From the NCBI GenBank assembly GCA_938004235.1, contig CALKWL010000094.1, positions 1 through 7,962 on the forward strand: a stretch of DNA of 7,962 nt, written 5' to 3'. Position numbers and translations under genes: made by a program. The stretch comes from an uncultured Gammaproteobacteria bacterium. GTDB taxonomy: Bacteria; Pseudomonadota; Gammaproteobacteria; Halothiobacillales; Halothiobacillaceae. Under the pieces are notes generated by a model, which did no database searches, had not been told where the DNA came from, and saw only the letters and a program-made list of their open reading frames with translations. How positions within the stretch are numbered: the first letter of the stretch is position 1; each line of letters begins with the position of its first letter. Shown here piece by piece: positions 1 to 6,498 of this stretch.

Positions 1-55
1 CCGTGCGGGTGAGACTGTTGGCGCGAACACCGCCATGATGGCGCCGAATGCCAAG
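1..55 (+). repeat. Exact 55-bp direct repeat, copy 1 (contig edge)
   Basis: Bases 1-55 are identical to 289-343. The repeat encodes the end of a cytochrome c domain (RAGETVGANTAMMAPNAK). The sequences diverge straight after the repeat, so these are two separate domain copies. The contig starts exactly at the repeat boundary, which suggests that assembly broke there. Confidence 0.92.
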
Positions 56-733
56 TCACTGAGCGACGCCAATATCACCGATCTGTCTGCCTTTATTGCT
101 TCTCTGGGAGGCGCAGCGCCAGCTGCTGCCGCTGCTCCAGCAGCAGCTGGCAAGGGTGATGCCGCAGCCGGCAAAGCCAAATATGCCACCTGCGCAGCTT
201 GCCACGGCGCCAATGGCGAAGGTGCGGGCATGTTCCCGAAGCTGGCGGGTACCCCGGCGGACAAGATTGCCGATCTGCTGAAAAAGTACCGTGCGGGTGA
301 GACTGTTGGCGCGAACACCGCCATGATGGCGCCGAATGCCAAGGCTCTGTCCGATGCGGATATCGACGATCTGGCCGCGTATATCGGCGGCATGGGAGGC
401 GGCGCTGCGCCTGCTGCGGCGGCTCCTGCCGCAGCAGCTGCTCCCGCCCCTGAAGTTGACCAGGTTGTGCTTGCGCGCGGCAAGGCGGTTTACACGACTT
501 GCGCCCTGTGCCACGGTAATGAGGACGCCCGCGCAGGCCGTCTGCTGAGTGCCCCTCTGTTGCCTGGACACCCGGCTAGTGCGGTAGCGGCGTTGATGAA
601 AATTTACAGCGAAGGCAAATCTGTTGGCCCGAACTCTTCGTTCATGTGGCCGGTCGCCAAAGGCCTGGATGCTGAAGACACCGCTGCGGTTGCTGCCTAC
701 ATCGGCACGCTGAAGCCTGCTGGCGCACACTGA
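2..733 (+). CDS. Multi-domain class I cytochrome c, 5' end missing
   Basis: This is the C-terminal 243 residues of a periplasmic electron-carrier protein; the reading frame is open from base 2, so the start and any signal peptide lie off the contig. Two complete haem c domains are seen. One has CAACH at bases 191-205 and a likely distal Met ligand in the MMAP motif at about 323-334. The other has CALCH at 500-514 with a likely Met ligand in SFMWP near 644. Before them lies the tail of a third domain, with its own MMAP motif but its CxxCH missing. Ala/Pro-rich linkers join the domains. The middle domain has the usual FPKLAG segment; the last domain has diverged there (LLSAPLLPGHP). Such proteins (cytochrome c553/c4-like) usually pass electrons between a membrane complex and a terminal oxidase or dehydrogenase, but the partner cannot be named here. 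Haem attachment and fold are well supported; the specific role is unknown. Confidence 0.9.
   Translation, partial: RAGETVGANTAMMAPNAKSLSDANITDLSAFIASLGGAAPAAAAAPAAAGKGDAAAGKAKYATCAACHGANGEGAGMFPKLAGTPADKIADLLKKYRAGETVGANTAMMAPNAKALSDADIDDLAAYIGGMGGGAAPAAAAPAAAAAPAPEVDQVVLARGKAVYTTCALCHGNEDARAGRLLSAPLLPGHPASAVAALMKIYSEGKSVGPNSSFMWPVAKGLDAEDTAAVAAYIGTLKPAGAH
289..343 (+). repeat. Exact 55-bp direct repeat, copy 2
   Basis: This is the second copy of the 55-bp repeat, inside the first complete haem domain. Nucleotide identity over every codon, including third positions, points to recent duplication or gene conversion between the tandem domains rather than only protein-level conservation. Confidence 0.92.
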
Positions 734-742
734 CGGGTAACA

Positions 743-770
743 GGAAAACGCGAGCCTGCGTTTTCCCTTT
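743..770 (+). terminator. Hairpin after cytochrome gene (first of two)
   Basis: A perfect 9-bp stem (GGAAAACGC 743-751 with GCGTTTTCC 758-766) and a 6-base loop start ten bases after the cytochrome stop codon. Only CTTT follows, so as an intrinsic terminator it is weak; it may protect the transcript 3' end or act with the next hairpin. Confidence 0.5.
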
Positions 771-789
771 GACATCCTACGAATGAATC

Positions 790-815
790 AGCCGCCCGAT
801 GGGGCGGCTTTTTTA
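790..815 (+). terminator. Rho-independent terminator for the cytochrome gene
   Basis: The stem AGCCGCCC (790-797) pairs with GGGCGGCT (802-809) around a 4-base GATG loop, followed by a run of six T (809-814). This is a classic intrinsic terminator on the plus strand, about 57 bases after the cytochrome stop codon. The opposite strand lacks a T run, so it acts in one direction. Confidence 0.85.
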
Positions 816-873
816 TGGAACTGAGTCGAGCTCTGTCGTATCTGTCCACATGCGAGGAGCCATGCCTCCCCCC

Positions 874-900
874 AAAAAAAACCGCTCTTGGCGGGTTTTT
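874..900 (-). terminator. Rho-independent terminator at the end of the his-tat-gpmI operon
   Basis: Read on the minus strand, a GC stem (CCCGC...GCGG with a one-base bulge, extended by A-T pairs) is followed by a run of eight T (874-881). It starts about 19 bases after the gpmI stop codon, so it closes the long minus-strand operon. The plus strand also has five T after the stem (896-900), so it may work in both directions between the convergent genes. The region 734-918 holds nothing else that I can recognise. Confidence 0.8.
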
Positions 901-918
901 ACTGGCAGAAGACGAGCA

Positions 919-2481
919 TCAGCGTGTGCGCTTGATGCTCTCCAGCAGCAAGGAGTGTTTCATCTTCTTCGGTGCAGGCAGCCCCATGAGCTCAAGCACC
1001 GTGCCTGCGATATTGGAAATGCCGCAACCTGTGCGCAGGCGCAACGGCGCTTCATCAATCACCACGCAGGGAACAGGATAAACTGTATGCTGCGTATGCG
1101 GTTCGCCGGTGATCGGGTCGATCATTTCGTCGCAGTTGCCGTGATCCGCCGTGATAATCACGCTGTATCCCGCTGCAACAGCGGCGTCAACCACGCGGCC
1201 TGCCTGGGTATCTACAGTTTCCACAGCTTTGATGACAGCCTCGCGCACGGCGGTGTGCCCGACCATATCGCCGTTGGCGAAGTTGACCAGAATGAATCCA
1301 TATTCATTTTTTGCAATCGCGGCAATCGTGGCGTCGGCCACGCCTTCTGCGCTCATTTCTGGCATCAGATCGTAGGTGGCGACCTTGGGCGAGGGTACCA
1401 TCACGCGATCTTCGCCGGCGTAGGGCTGTTCCTTGCCGCCGTTAAAGAAAAAAGTGACATGTGCGTATTTTTCCGTCTCGGCGCAATGAAACTGCTTGTA
1501 ACCTGCCTGGCTGACCACCTCGCCCAGCGTGGCGCTGGGACGCTCTGGCGGGAAGGCGATCGGCGCCAGAAAGCGCGGGTCGTATTCAGTCAGCGACGTT
1601 ACGACGAGCGGATCAAATTCAAAACGCTCAAAACCTGAAAAGGTTTTTTGTCCCAGAGCTTCGGCGAGCTGGCGCGGGCGATCATTGCGGAAATTGAAGA
1701 AAATAATGCCGTCTTCTTTTTGCGGACGCTCGTAGGCCGACAGCACAACAGGCTCGATGAACTCATCGTTTACCCCGGCGTCGTAGCTGGCCTGAATCGC
1801 ATCATAGGCGTTCGCCGCGCGCTTTCCCTCGCCGTGCACAATGGCATCCCAGGCTTTGAAGGTGCGCTCCCAGCGTTGGTCGCGATCCATGGCGTAGTAA
1901 CGCCCGGACACGCTCACAATCGCGCCTCCTGCGTCTTTGAGCGCGGCCTCGACTTCGGGGAGATAGGCGACGGCGCTTTTCGGCGCGGTGTCGCGTCCGT
2001 CGGTGAACATATGCAGCAAGGGGCGCGCGCCTTGGTCTTTAGCCAGTTTAATCAAGGCGAGCAGGTGGTTGATATGACTGTGTACGCCGCCGTCGGACAC
2101 CAGACCCAGCAGATGCAAAGGACGGCCATTTTTGGCGGATTTTTGCGCCGCCGCAACTAGGGCGGGGACATCGAAAAAGCTGCCGTCGGTAATGGCGTCG
2201 TCGATGCGTACAAGATCCTGGCGGTGCAGCTCACCGCAGCCGAGGGTCAGGTGGCCGACTTCGGAGTTGCCCATCTGTCCGTCCGGCAAGCCACAGGCGC
2301 GACCCGAGGCTTCAAGAACGGTGTGCGGATGGTGCGCCATGAAACCGTCCAGACGCGGGGTGTGCGCGAGGGCGACGGCGTTGTTTTCGCGGCTTGGATT
2401 GAGGCCGATGCCGTCAAGAATAATCAGAATGACAGGACGGCGCGGAGCGAGGCTTGAATTGGACATGCTGGGCGTACTCAT
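919..2481 (-). CDS. gpmI: 2,3-bisphosphoglycerate-independent phosphoglycerate mutase
   Basis: This cytoplasmic glycolytic/gluconeogenic enzyme interconverts 3- and 2-phosphoglycerate through a phosphoserine intermediate and two Mn ions. The 520 residues match the usual 510-515. Visible signatures are ILDGIG (Asp23), GQMGNSEVGH with the predicted nucleophile Ser73, SDGGVHSH (129-136), GRDTAPKSA (162-170), GRYYAMDRDQRW (193-204), FNFRNDR (262-268), the metal residues Asp405 and His409 in NGDMVGHT, Asp446-His447 in ADHGN, and the PHTQHT histidines near 462-465. The start codon overlaps the tatC stop (ATGA, 2478-2481). No good Shine-Dalgarno sequence precedes it, so translation is probably coupled to tatC. 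A second in-frame ATG at 2466 also lacks one, so the exact start is uncertain by five codons. It is the last gene of the operon. Confidence 0.97.
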   Translation of the reverse strand: MSTPSMSNSSLAPRRPVILIILDGIGLNPSRENNAVALAHTPRLDGFMAHHPHTVLEASGRACGLPDGQMGNSEVGHLTLGCGELHRQDLVRIDDAITDGSFFDVPALVAAAQKSAKNGRPLHLLGLVSDGGVHSHINHLLALIKLAKDQGARPLLHMFTDGRDTAPKSAVAYLPEVEAALKDAGGAIVSVSGRYYAMDRDQRWERTFKAWDAIVHGEGKRAANAYDAIQASYDAGVNDEFIEPVVLSAYERPQKEDGIIFFNFRNDRPRQLAEALGQKTFSGFERFEFDPLVVTSLTEYDPRFLAPIAFPPERPSATLGEVVSQAGYKQFHCAETEKYAHVTFFFNGGKEQPYAGEDRVMVPSPKVATYDLMPEMSAEGVADATIAAIAKNEYGFILVNFANGDMVGHTAVREAVIKAVETVDTQAGRVVDAAVAAGYSVIITADHGNCDEMIDPITGEPHTQHTVYPVPCVVIDEAPLRLRTGCGISNIAGTVLELMGLPAPKKMKHSLLLESIKRTR

Positions 2482-3659
2482 GAAAGGGGTTTGTCGGGTG
2501 ATCCGTCGTCTCGCTCGTGCGCGTTAGACGATGGGTCTTGCAATGGAGTGGAACGGTCATCGCGTTGCACGAGGGGGATTTCATTATCGGCATCATGGGT
2601 TTCAGAGGCATGATTCATACCGGGTCGCTCGTTACTCGCAAGGGGCTCTCCGGCATTCAGGCGGCGCTCGTCTTCCTCGGCACGCGCAAATTCATCCTCC
2701 GCGTCGGCATCATTCGGGGCGGGCGTTGAGTCTGGCTCAACCGGCGCGGCGGCGTTCGCTTCGTCCGGACTCAACTCAGCCGCAACTACGGCAGCAGGCA
2801 GTGCCGCAGCTGCGGCAGGATGCGGCGCGGCAAGCTGCTTGGCGTCCTCATCGGCAGTATCCTCGTCTTCATCGTCCCTGTCTTCATTCTCTTTGGTCTT
2901 GTTTTTCACCATGACGCGCGCGACCAGAATACCCAGTTCGTAAAGCATCCAGACAGGAATGGCGAGCATGAACTGCGACAGAATGTCGGGCGGAGTGAAA
3001 ATGGCGCCGATGATAAACGCCACCAGAATGGCGTAGCGCCGCTTTTCGGCCAGCTGGTCGGGCGTCACCACACCAACAATGCTCAGCAAAACGACGGCAA
3101 CCGGTACCTCGAACGCCAAACCAAAGGTAAAGAACAGGCCAATGGCAAAATCCAGGTAATTGCCAATATCCGGCATGAACGACACCCCTTGCGGGGCGAA
3201 CAGCGCCATGAAATGGAATACGGCGGGAATGACGATGAAGTAGGCAAAGCCCGCGCCGACGTAAAACAATACGGAACTGGAAACGATCAAGGGCATCGCC
3301 AGGCGTTTTTCGTGCTGGTATAGCCCCGGCGCAATAAATGCCCAAAGCTGGTACAGAATATAAGGCATGGCGATGAACACGGCGGCCAGTGCGGCGAGCT
3401 TGATCGGGATAAAAAACGGCGAAATGGCGCCGGTGGCGATCATGCTCTGCCCTTCCGGCAGGCTTTTCAGCACCGGGGTGGCGAAAATAGTGAACAGTTC
3501 GCTGGCCCAGGGGAATAGCACCAGCATCAGCAGCACGACAGCCAGCAGCGCGCGCAGGAGGCGGTCGCGCAGCTCTATGAGGTGAGCGACAAACGCCTTC
3601 ATGCCCTCGGAAAGGGTCGGCGCGTTGTCCGCTTCGGGGGGGGGGGATGACTTGCTCAT
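2478..3659 (-). CDS. tatC: Sec-independent (twin-arginine) translocase subunit TatC with long acidic C-terminal tail
   Basis: TatC is the inner-membrane receptor subunit that binds twin-arginine signal peptides and, with TatB and TatA, exports folded proteins. Residues 20-250 are a normal TatC core: HLIELRDRLL (26-35, signal-peptide binding region), six hydrophobic segments (about 36-52, 86-108, 123-148, 169-193, 207-222 and 228-248), YQHEKRL (114-120) and FEVPV with the conserved Glu (183-187). TatC is usually about 250 residues; this one has 393 because of an acidic, Ala/Pro-rich, probably disordered tail (about 252-393, including EDRDDEDED). The chosen start overlaps the tatB stop by ATGA. 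A C11 tract covers codons 5-8, and Met20 (3602-3600), just before the conserved core, is a possible alternative start. The family call is certain; the role of the tail is unknown. Confidence 0.96.
   Translation of the reverse strand: MSKSSPPPEADNAPTLSEGMKAFVAHLIELRDRLLRALLAVVLLMLVLFPWASELFTIFATPVLKSLPEGQSMIATGAISPFFIPIKLAALAAVFIAMPYILYQLWAFIAPGLYQHEKRLAMPLIVSSSVLFYVGAGFAYFIVIPAVFHFMALFAPQGVSFMPDIGNYLDFAIGLFFTFGLAFEVPVAVVLLSIVGVVTPDQLAEKRRYAILVAFIIGAIFTPPDILSQFMLAIPVWMLYELGILVARVMVKNKTKENEDRDDEDEDTADEDAKQLAAPHPAAAAALPAAVVAAELSPDEANAAAPVEPDSTPAPNDADAEDEFARAEEDERRLNAGEPLASNERPGMNHASETHDADNEIPLVQRDDRSTPLQDPSSNAHERDDGSPDKPLS
3636..3646 (-). repeat. Homopolymer tract C11 (coding strand) at codons 5-8 of tatC
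   Basis: Eleven G on the plus strand give eleven C in the tatC message, encoding Ser-Pro-Pro-Pro just after the start codon. The reading frame is intact at this length. Such tracts slip readily in replication and are also a common place for sequencing or assembly length errors. Confidence 0.9.
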
Positions 3660-4237
3660 GCGCTGGGCTTCTGTACGGGAGGCGTAGGTGCAGGCGCGGC
3701 GTTAGCAGGCTCGCTGCTGGCGCCAAAACTTGGCCGGTGCAGCGTTTCGCCCAGCGACTGACTGAGCGCCTGCATTTCTTCCTCGATGGTTTGCGCGGTC
3801 ATGGAAGGCAGGGCGGTCTCGACGCGTACCGGGGCGGCTGGCGGCGTTTTGACCTCAGCTTCGAGCGGTTTACCGAAGGCAACCGGCGGCGTTTCAGCGG
3901 TGACCGGCTCGGTCGTCGTCGCCGTGTTGCGCACGGATTGCGCAGCATCTTCAACCGACTGGGTGAGAAGATGCTGGCTTTGCTCCACATCGTGGCGGGT
4001 ATCTTCCACCAGCTTGCGCAGCTTCTGCATCTCTTCTTCCTGCGCGCTCATCAGCTTGCGCAGCTCGGCGGTATTGAACTCGCTTTCGACTTCAGCGCGG
4101 GCATTGGCCACAAAGCGCTTCACCTTGGTGATCCACTTGCCCGCCGTGTAGGCCATGCCAGGCAGGCGTTCAGGTCCCACCACAATGACGGCAATGATGC
4201 CAATCACCAGGATTTCCCAGAAACTGAGATCAAACAT
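3656..4237 (-). CDS. tatB: Twin-arginine translocase subunit TatB
   Basis: TatB works with TatC in the receptor complex for twin-arginine substrates. The 193 residues open with a short N-terminal membrane helix (about 3-21, FWEILVIGIIAVIVVG), then the family GPERLP hinge (21-26) and an amphipathic helix (about 28-48). A charged, probably coiled-coil stretch follows (about 56-90, EEEMQKLRKL), then a low-complexity Pro/Ala/Thr tail, slightly longer than many TatB proteins. The Glu after the first hydrophobic residues (Glu8) and the GPERLP motif distinguish it from TatA. It lies 70 bases after tatA with a weak GAG upstream of the start, and it overlaps tatC by ATGA, matching tight co-production of TatB and TatC. 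Confidence 0.96.
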   Translation of the reverse strand: MFDLSFWEILVIGIIAVIVVGPERLPGMAYTAGKWITKVKRFVANARAEVESEFNTAELRKLMSAQEEEMQKLRKLVEDTRHDVEQSQHLLTQSVEDAAQSVRNTATTTEPVTAETPPVAFGKPLEAEVKTPPAAPVRVETALPSMTAQTIEEEMQALSQSLGETLHRPSFGASSEPANAAPAPTPPVQKPSA

Positions 4238-4307
4238 GCCGCTTACTCAGAATGTGTCGCGAGCCTGCTTGCTCACAACGAGATTCATACACGCCATCCA
4301 CCGGCAA

Positions 4308-4571
4308 TCAGGACTTGGAGTTTTCGCGTGTCGCCTCGCCTTCAATCACGCGCGCCTGCGGCGCCGCCGATTGTGGAGGCAGGTTGCTGGCGGCGGTCGG
4401 GGTGTCGGCGGGCTTGGTTTCGTCGTCCTTGCTTTCATCCTTCACGGCCTGACGGAAGCCCTTGATGGCATTGCCCATATCGCTGCCGATGCTTTTCAGG
4501 CGCTTGGTGCCGAACAATAGAATGACGATGACCAAAACAATCAAAAGATGCCAAATGCTAAAAGCGCCCAT
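4308..4571 (-). CDS. tatA: Twin-arginine translocase subunit TatA
   Basis: TatA is the small pore- or patch-forming subunit that assembles on the TatBC-substrate complex. The 87 residues show the N-terminal membrane helix (about 4-20, FSIWHLLIVLVIVILLF), the FGTKRL hinge (20-25), an amphipathic helix with SDMGNAIKGFRQAVK (30-44), and a polar tail starting KDESKDDE. Length and motifs are typical of TatA. A good Shine-Dalgarno GAGG (4581-4584) sits nine bases before the ATG, the first strong one after hisE, which fits the need for more TatA than TatB or TatC. It follows hisE by 61 bases with no terminator between. The HIT-family gene often seen between hisE and tatA in betaproteobacteria is absent. 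Confidence 0.96.
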   Translation of the reverse strand: MGAFSIWHLLIVLVIVILLFGTKRLKSIGSDMGNAIKGFRQAVKDESKDDETKPADTPTAASNLPPQSAAPQARVIEGEATRENSKS

Positions 4572-4632
4572 GAATTAAATCCTCGGTAAGGGGGAAGGGG
4601 AAAAGGAAACGCGGCGTAGATGATACAGGAGG

Positions 4633-4956
4633 TCAGTTATCTGCGCGGCTGGCTTTTTCTTCGTGCCCTGACAGGCCGAAGCGCCGGGCAAGCTCGTTGA
4701 GCACATCCTGCGGCGCCAGCCCTGCATCCGCGAGCAGCACCATGCTGTGAAACCATAGGTCTGCTGTTTCATAAATCAACTGCGCCTTATCGTCCTGCAT
4801 GGCGGCAATGACGGTTTCCACAGCCTCTTCGCCCAGCTTCTTAGCGATCACCGGGCGACCTTTGGCGTACAGACTGGCCACATAGGATGACTCGGGCGCG
4901 GCTTGTTTGCGTGCTTCCAGAACTTGGTGCAGCGTATCGAGAATGTCGTTATTCAT
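4633..4956 (-). CDS. hisE: Phosphoribosyl-ATP pyrophosphatase HisE
   Basis: HisE is a cytoplasmic enzyme that hydrolyses phosphoribosyl-ATP to phosphoribosyl-AMP and pyrophosphate, step 2 of histidine synthesis. The 107 residues match the stand-alone family. Visible motifs are PESSYVASLYAKG (21-33), KKLGEEAVETVIAA (39-52), which carries the metal-binding acidic residues of this all-alpha NTP-pyrophosphohydrolase-like fold, and ETADLWFHSMVLLA (63-76). Its ATG overlaps the hisI stop (4953-4956), so HisI and HisE are separate but translationally coupled, unlike the fused HisIE of enterobacteria. Confidence 0.97.
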   Translation of the reverse strand: MNNDILDTLHQVLEARKQAAPESSYVASLYAKGRPVIAKKLGEEAVETVIAAMQDDKAQLIYETADLWFHSMVLLADAGLAPQDVLNELARRFGLSGHEEKASRADN

Positions 4957-5333
4957 CCGTAAATTTCATCCGGGTTTTTCAGCACGGGGTCAACCGCAAC
5001 CCATTCACCGTCTTCAAGGCGCGAATAAAAGCAACTTTGCCGCCCGGTATGGCACGCAATGCCGCCGTGCTGTTCAATTTGCAGCAAAATCACATCGTTA
5101 TCGCAGTCCAGACGAATTTCCCGCACCGTTTGCACGTGCCCGGAGCTTTCGCCTTTGTGCCAGAGCTTGTTGCGCGAGCGCGACCAGTACACGGCTTCGC
5201 CCAATTCGGCGGTTTTGGCCAACGCCTCACGGTTCATCCAGGCAAACATCAGCACGCGCCCGGATTCGGCATCCTGCGCGATCACCGGCACCAGGCCTTC
5301 GTCGGTCCACTTGACCAGATCGAGAAAGCTCAT
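4953..5333 (-). CDS. hisI: Phosphoribosyl-AMP cyclohydrolase HisI
   Basis: HisI is a cytoplasmic zinc enzyme that opens the purine ring of phosphoribosyl-AMP, step 3 of histidine synthesis. The 126 residues are the usual single-domain length. Motifs seen are FAWMNREAL (29-37), YWSRSRNKLWHKGESSGH (48-65), LDCDND (74-79, metal-binding acidic and Cys residues), and HGGIACHTGRQSCFY (88-102) with the further conserved zinc-site cysteines. The start overlaps the hisF stop as ATGA, and GAGG lies seven bases upstream, supporting this start. Confidence 0.97.
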   Translation of the reverse strand: MSFLDLVKWTDEGLVPVIAQDAESGRVLMFAWMNREALAKTAELGEAVYWSRSRNKLWHKGESSGHVQTVREIRLDCDNDVILLQIEQHGGIACHTGRQSCFYSRLEDGEWVAVDPVLKNPDEIYG

Positions 5334-6100
5334 AGCCGTACCTCGATACCAGCCTGCGCCATGTGTTCCTTGGCCTGGTGCACGGTGAACTCGCCGAAGT
5401 GGAAAATGCTTGCCGCCAGCACGGCATCGGCCTTGCCCTGGAGGATGCCTTCATTGAGGTGGTCAAGATTGCCCACGCCGCCGGAGGCGATAGTCGGCAC
5501 TTCGACGGCCTCGCCAATGTTGCGCATCAGCTCCAGATCAAAGCCAATGCGCGTGCCGTCACGATCCATGCTGGTCACCAGCAACTCGCCTGCGCCGAAA
5601 TCCACCATGTGGCGCGCCCAGGCAATCGCGTCCAGTCCCGTGGGCTTGCGCCCGCCGTGGGTGAATATCTCCCAGCGCAGCGGCTCGCCGGGCGCAGAAA
5701 CCCGCTTGGCGTCAATCGCCACCACGATGCACTGGCTACCCACTTTGTCGCTGGCCTCGCGCACAAAATCCGGGTTGGTGACGGCAGCGGTGTTGATCGA
5801 AACCTTGTCGGCGCCCGCATTCAGCAGACGGCGCACATCCTCCAGCGTACGGATGCCGCCGCCGACCGTGAGCGGGATAAAGACTTCATCGGCCACGCGC
5901 TCGACCACGTGCAGCATGGTTTCGCGCCCTTCGTGGCTGGCCGAGATGTCGAGAAAAGTCAGCTCATCGGCGCCTTCAGCATCATAACGGCGCGCAATCT
6001 CCACCGGATCACCCGCGTCACGTAACCCGAGAAACTGTACGCCCTTGACGACGCGACCTTCCGCCACATCCAGGCAGGGAATAATGCGTTTAGCCAGCAC
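5330..6100 (-). CDS. hisF: Imidazole glycerol phosphate synthase, cyclase subunit HisF
   Basis: HisF is the (beta/alpha)8-barrel cyclase that combines ammonia from HisH with PRFAR to give imidazole glycerol phosphate and AICAR. The 256 residues carry the catalytic aspartates Asp11 (IPCLDV) and Asp130 (VVAIDAKR), the phosphate-binding glycines GGGI (80-83) and the IASGGVG loop, and DISAS (51-55). The family N-terminus MLAKRIIPCLDV fixes the start at a GTG codon (6100-6098). It is one base after the stop of the upstream unknown gene, with GAGGGA (6111-6116) ten bases before it. It overlaps hisI at its 3' end. All family hallmarks are intact. Confidence 0.98.
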   Translation of the reverse strand: MLAKRIIPCLDVAEGRVVKGVQFLGLRDAGDPVEIARRYDAEGADELTFLDISASHEGRETMLHVVERVADEVFIPLTVGGGIRTLEDVRRLLNAGADKVSINTAAVTNPDFVREASDKVGSQCIVVAIDAKRVSAPGEPLRWEIFTHGGRKPTGLDAIAWARHMVDFGAGELLVTSMDRDGTRIGFDLELMRNIGEAVEVPTIASGGVGNLDHLNEGILQGKADAVLAASIFHFGEFTVHQAKEHMAQAGIEVRL

Positions 6101-6101
6101 G

Positions 6102-6479
6102 TTAAAGCGTTCCCTCGGTGATTTTCAAGCCGGCAAGATGCAGCTTTGGGTGATCCTCACCCCGCTGCGCTTTGCGGCAATGGTAAAGCATGGCGTGAAT
6201 GACGTCCTTGCCGCCGCGTCGCCGTAAAACAATCGGGTCACCCTCAGCGAGGGGTCTCAATGCTTGAAGGGTATAAGACCCTTTGTCTCCGGGAATGACG
6301 ACAACAAGCTCAAGCGGATCTGAGCCAATCACTTCACACACGATCGGCTTGCCAGGCCGACGTTGTTCAATATGCAGGTTCAGTTTTTCCACCGCTTTTA
6401 AAAGATCCGCAGCGTTATCACTATCGTCTTCGGGCAGGATTAACGCCTTCTCCACATCATCACGCTCAGAGTTGTGCAT
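6102..6479 (-). CDS. Protein of unknown function, 125 aa, between hisA and hisF
   Basis: I do not recognise this protein. It begins MHNSERDDVE, is soluble-looking with no signal peptide or membrane segment, and has an acidic N-terminal third (PEDDSDNAADLLKAVEKL, a probable helix). A hydrophobic core follows (CEVIGSDPLELVVVIPGDKG, 48-67), then a basic stretch (VLRRRGGKDVIH, 84-95) and YHCRKAQRGEDHPKLH (99-114), rich in His and Cys; two cysteines are too few to suggest a classical zinc site. GAGG (6489-6492), nine bases before the ATG, decides this start; a longer frame running upstream would invade hisA. It starts 19 bases after the hisA stop and ends one base before the hisF start, so it is clearly co-transcribed. 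By hand count, GC over 6241-6480 is about 50%, lower than sampled hisF lines (about 68-72%). It is a real gene by position and ribosome site; its function is unknown. Confidence 0.75.
   Translation of the reverse strand: MHNSERDDVEKALILPEDDSDNAADLLKAVEKLNLHIEQRRPGKPIVCEVIGSDPLELVVVIPGDKGSYTLQALRPLAEGDPIVLRRRGGKDVIHAMLYHCRKAQRGEDHPKLHLAGLKITEGTL
6111..6116 (-). promoter_or_regulatory. Shine-Dalgarno site of hisF (GTG start)
   Basis: GAGGGA on the minus strand, ten bases before GTG 6100-6098, inside the last codons of the upstream gene. It supports the GTG start, which matches the conserved HisF N-terminus. Confidence 0.7.
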
Positions 6480-6488
6480 AACTAATAA

Positions 6489-6492
6489 CCTC
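6489..6492 (-). promoter_or_regulatory. Shine-Dalgarno site of the unknown his-operon gene
   Basis: GAGG on the minus strand, nine bases before ATG 6479-6477 and just after the hisA stop codon (6499-6501). It favours the 125-residue start over the longer open frame. Confidence 0.7.
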
Positions 6493-6498
6493 GGGGGC

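Noticed and set aside
56..775. 239-codon minus-strand frame opposite the cytochrome gene
   Set aside because: It is a shadow of high-GC coding sequence; the plus strand encodes haem motifs and ends with terminators in its own direction.
799..1638. 279-codon open frame on the plus strand opposite gpmI
   Set aside because: It lies antisense to a gpmI with all catalytic motifs, has no ribosome site, and its translation looks like reverse-complement coding sequence; it also runs through both terminators.
4238..4632. Possible promoter or extra gene in the tatA-tatB and hisE-tatA gaps
   Set aside because: The gaps are only 70 and 61 bases and hold no clear -35/-10 pair, hairpin or coding frame; just ribosome-binding sequence before tatA and a weak one before tatB.
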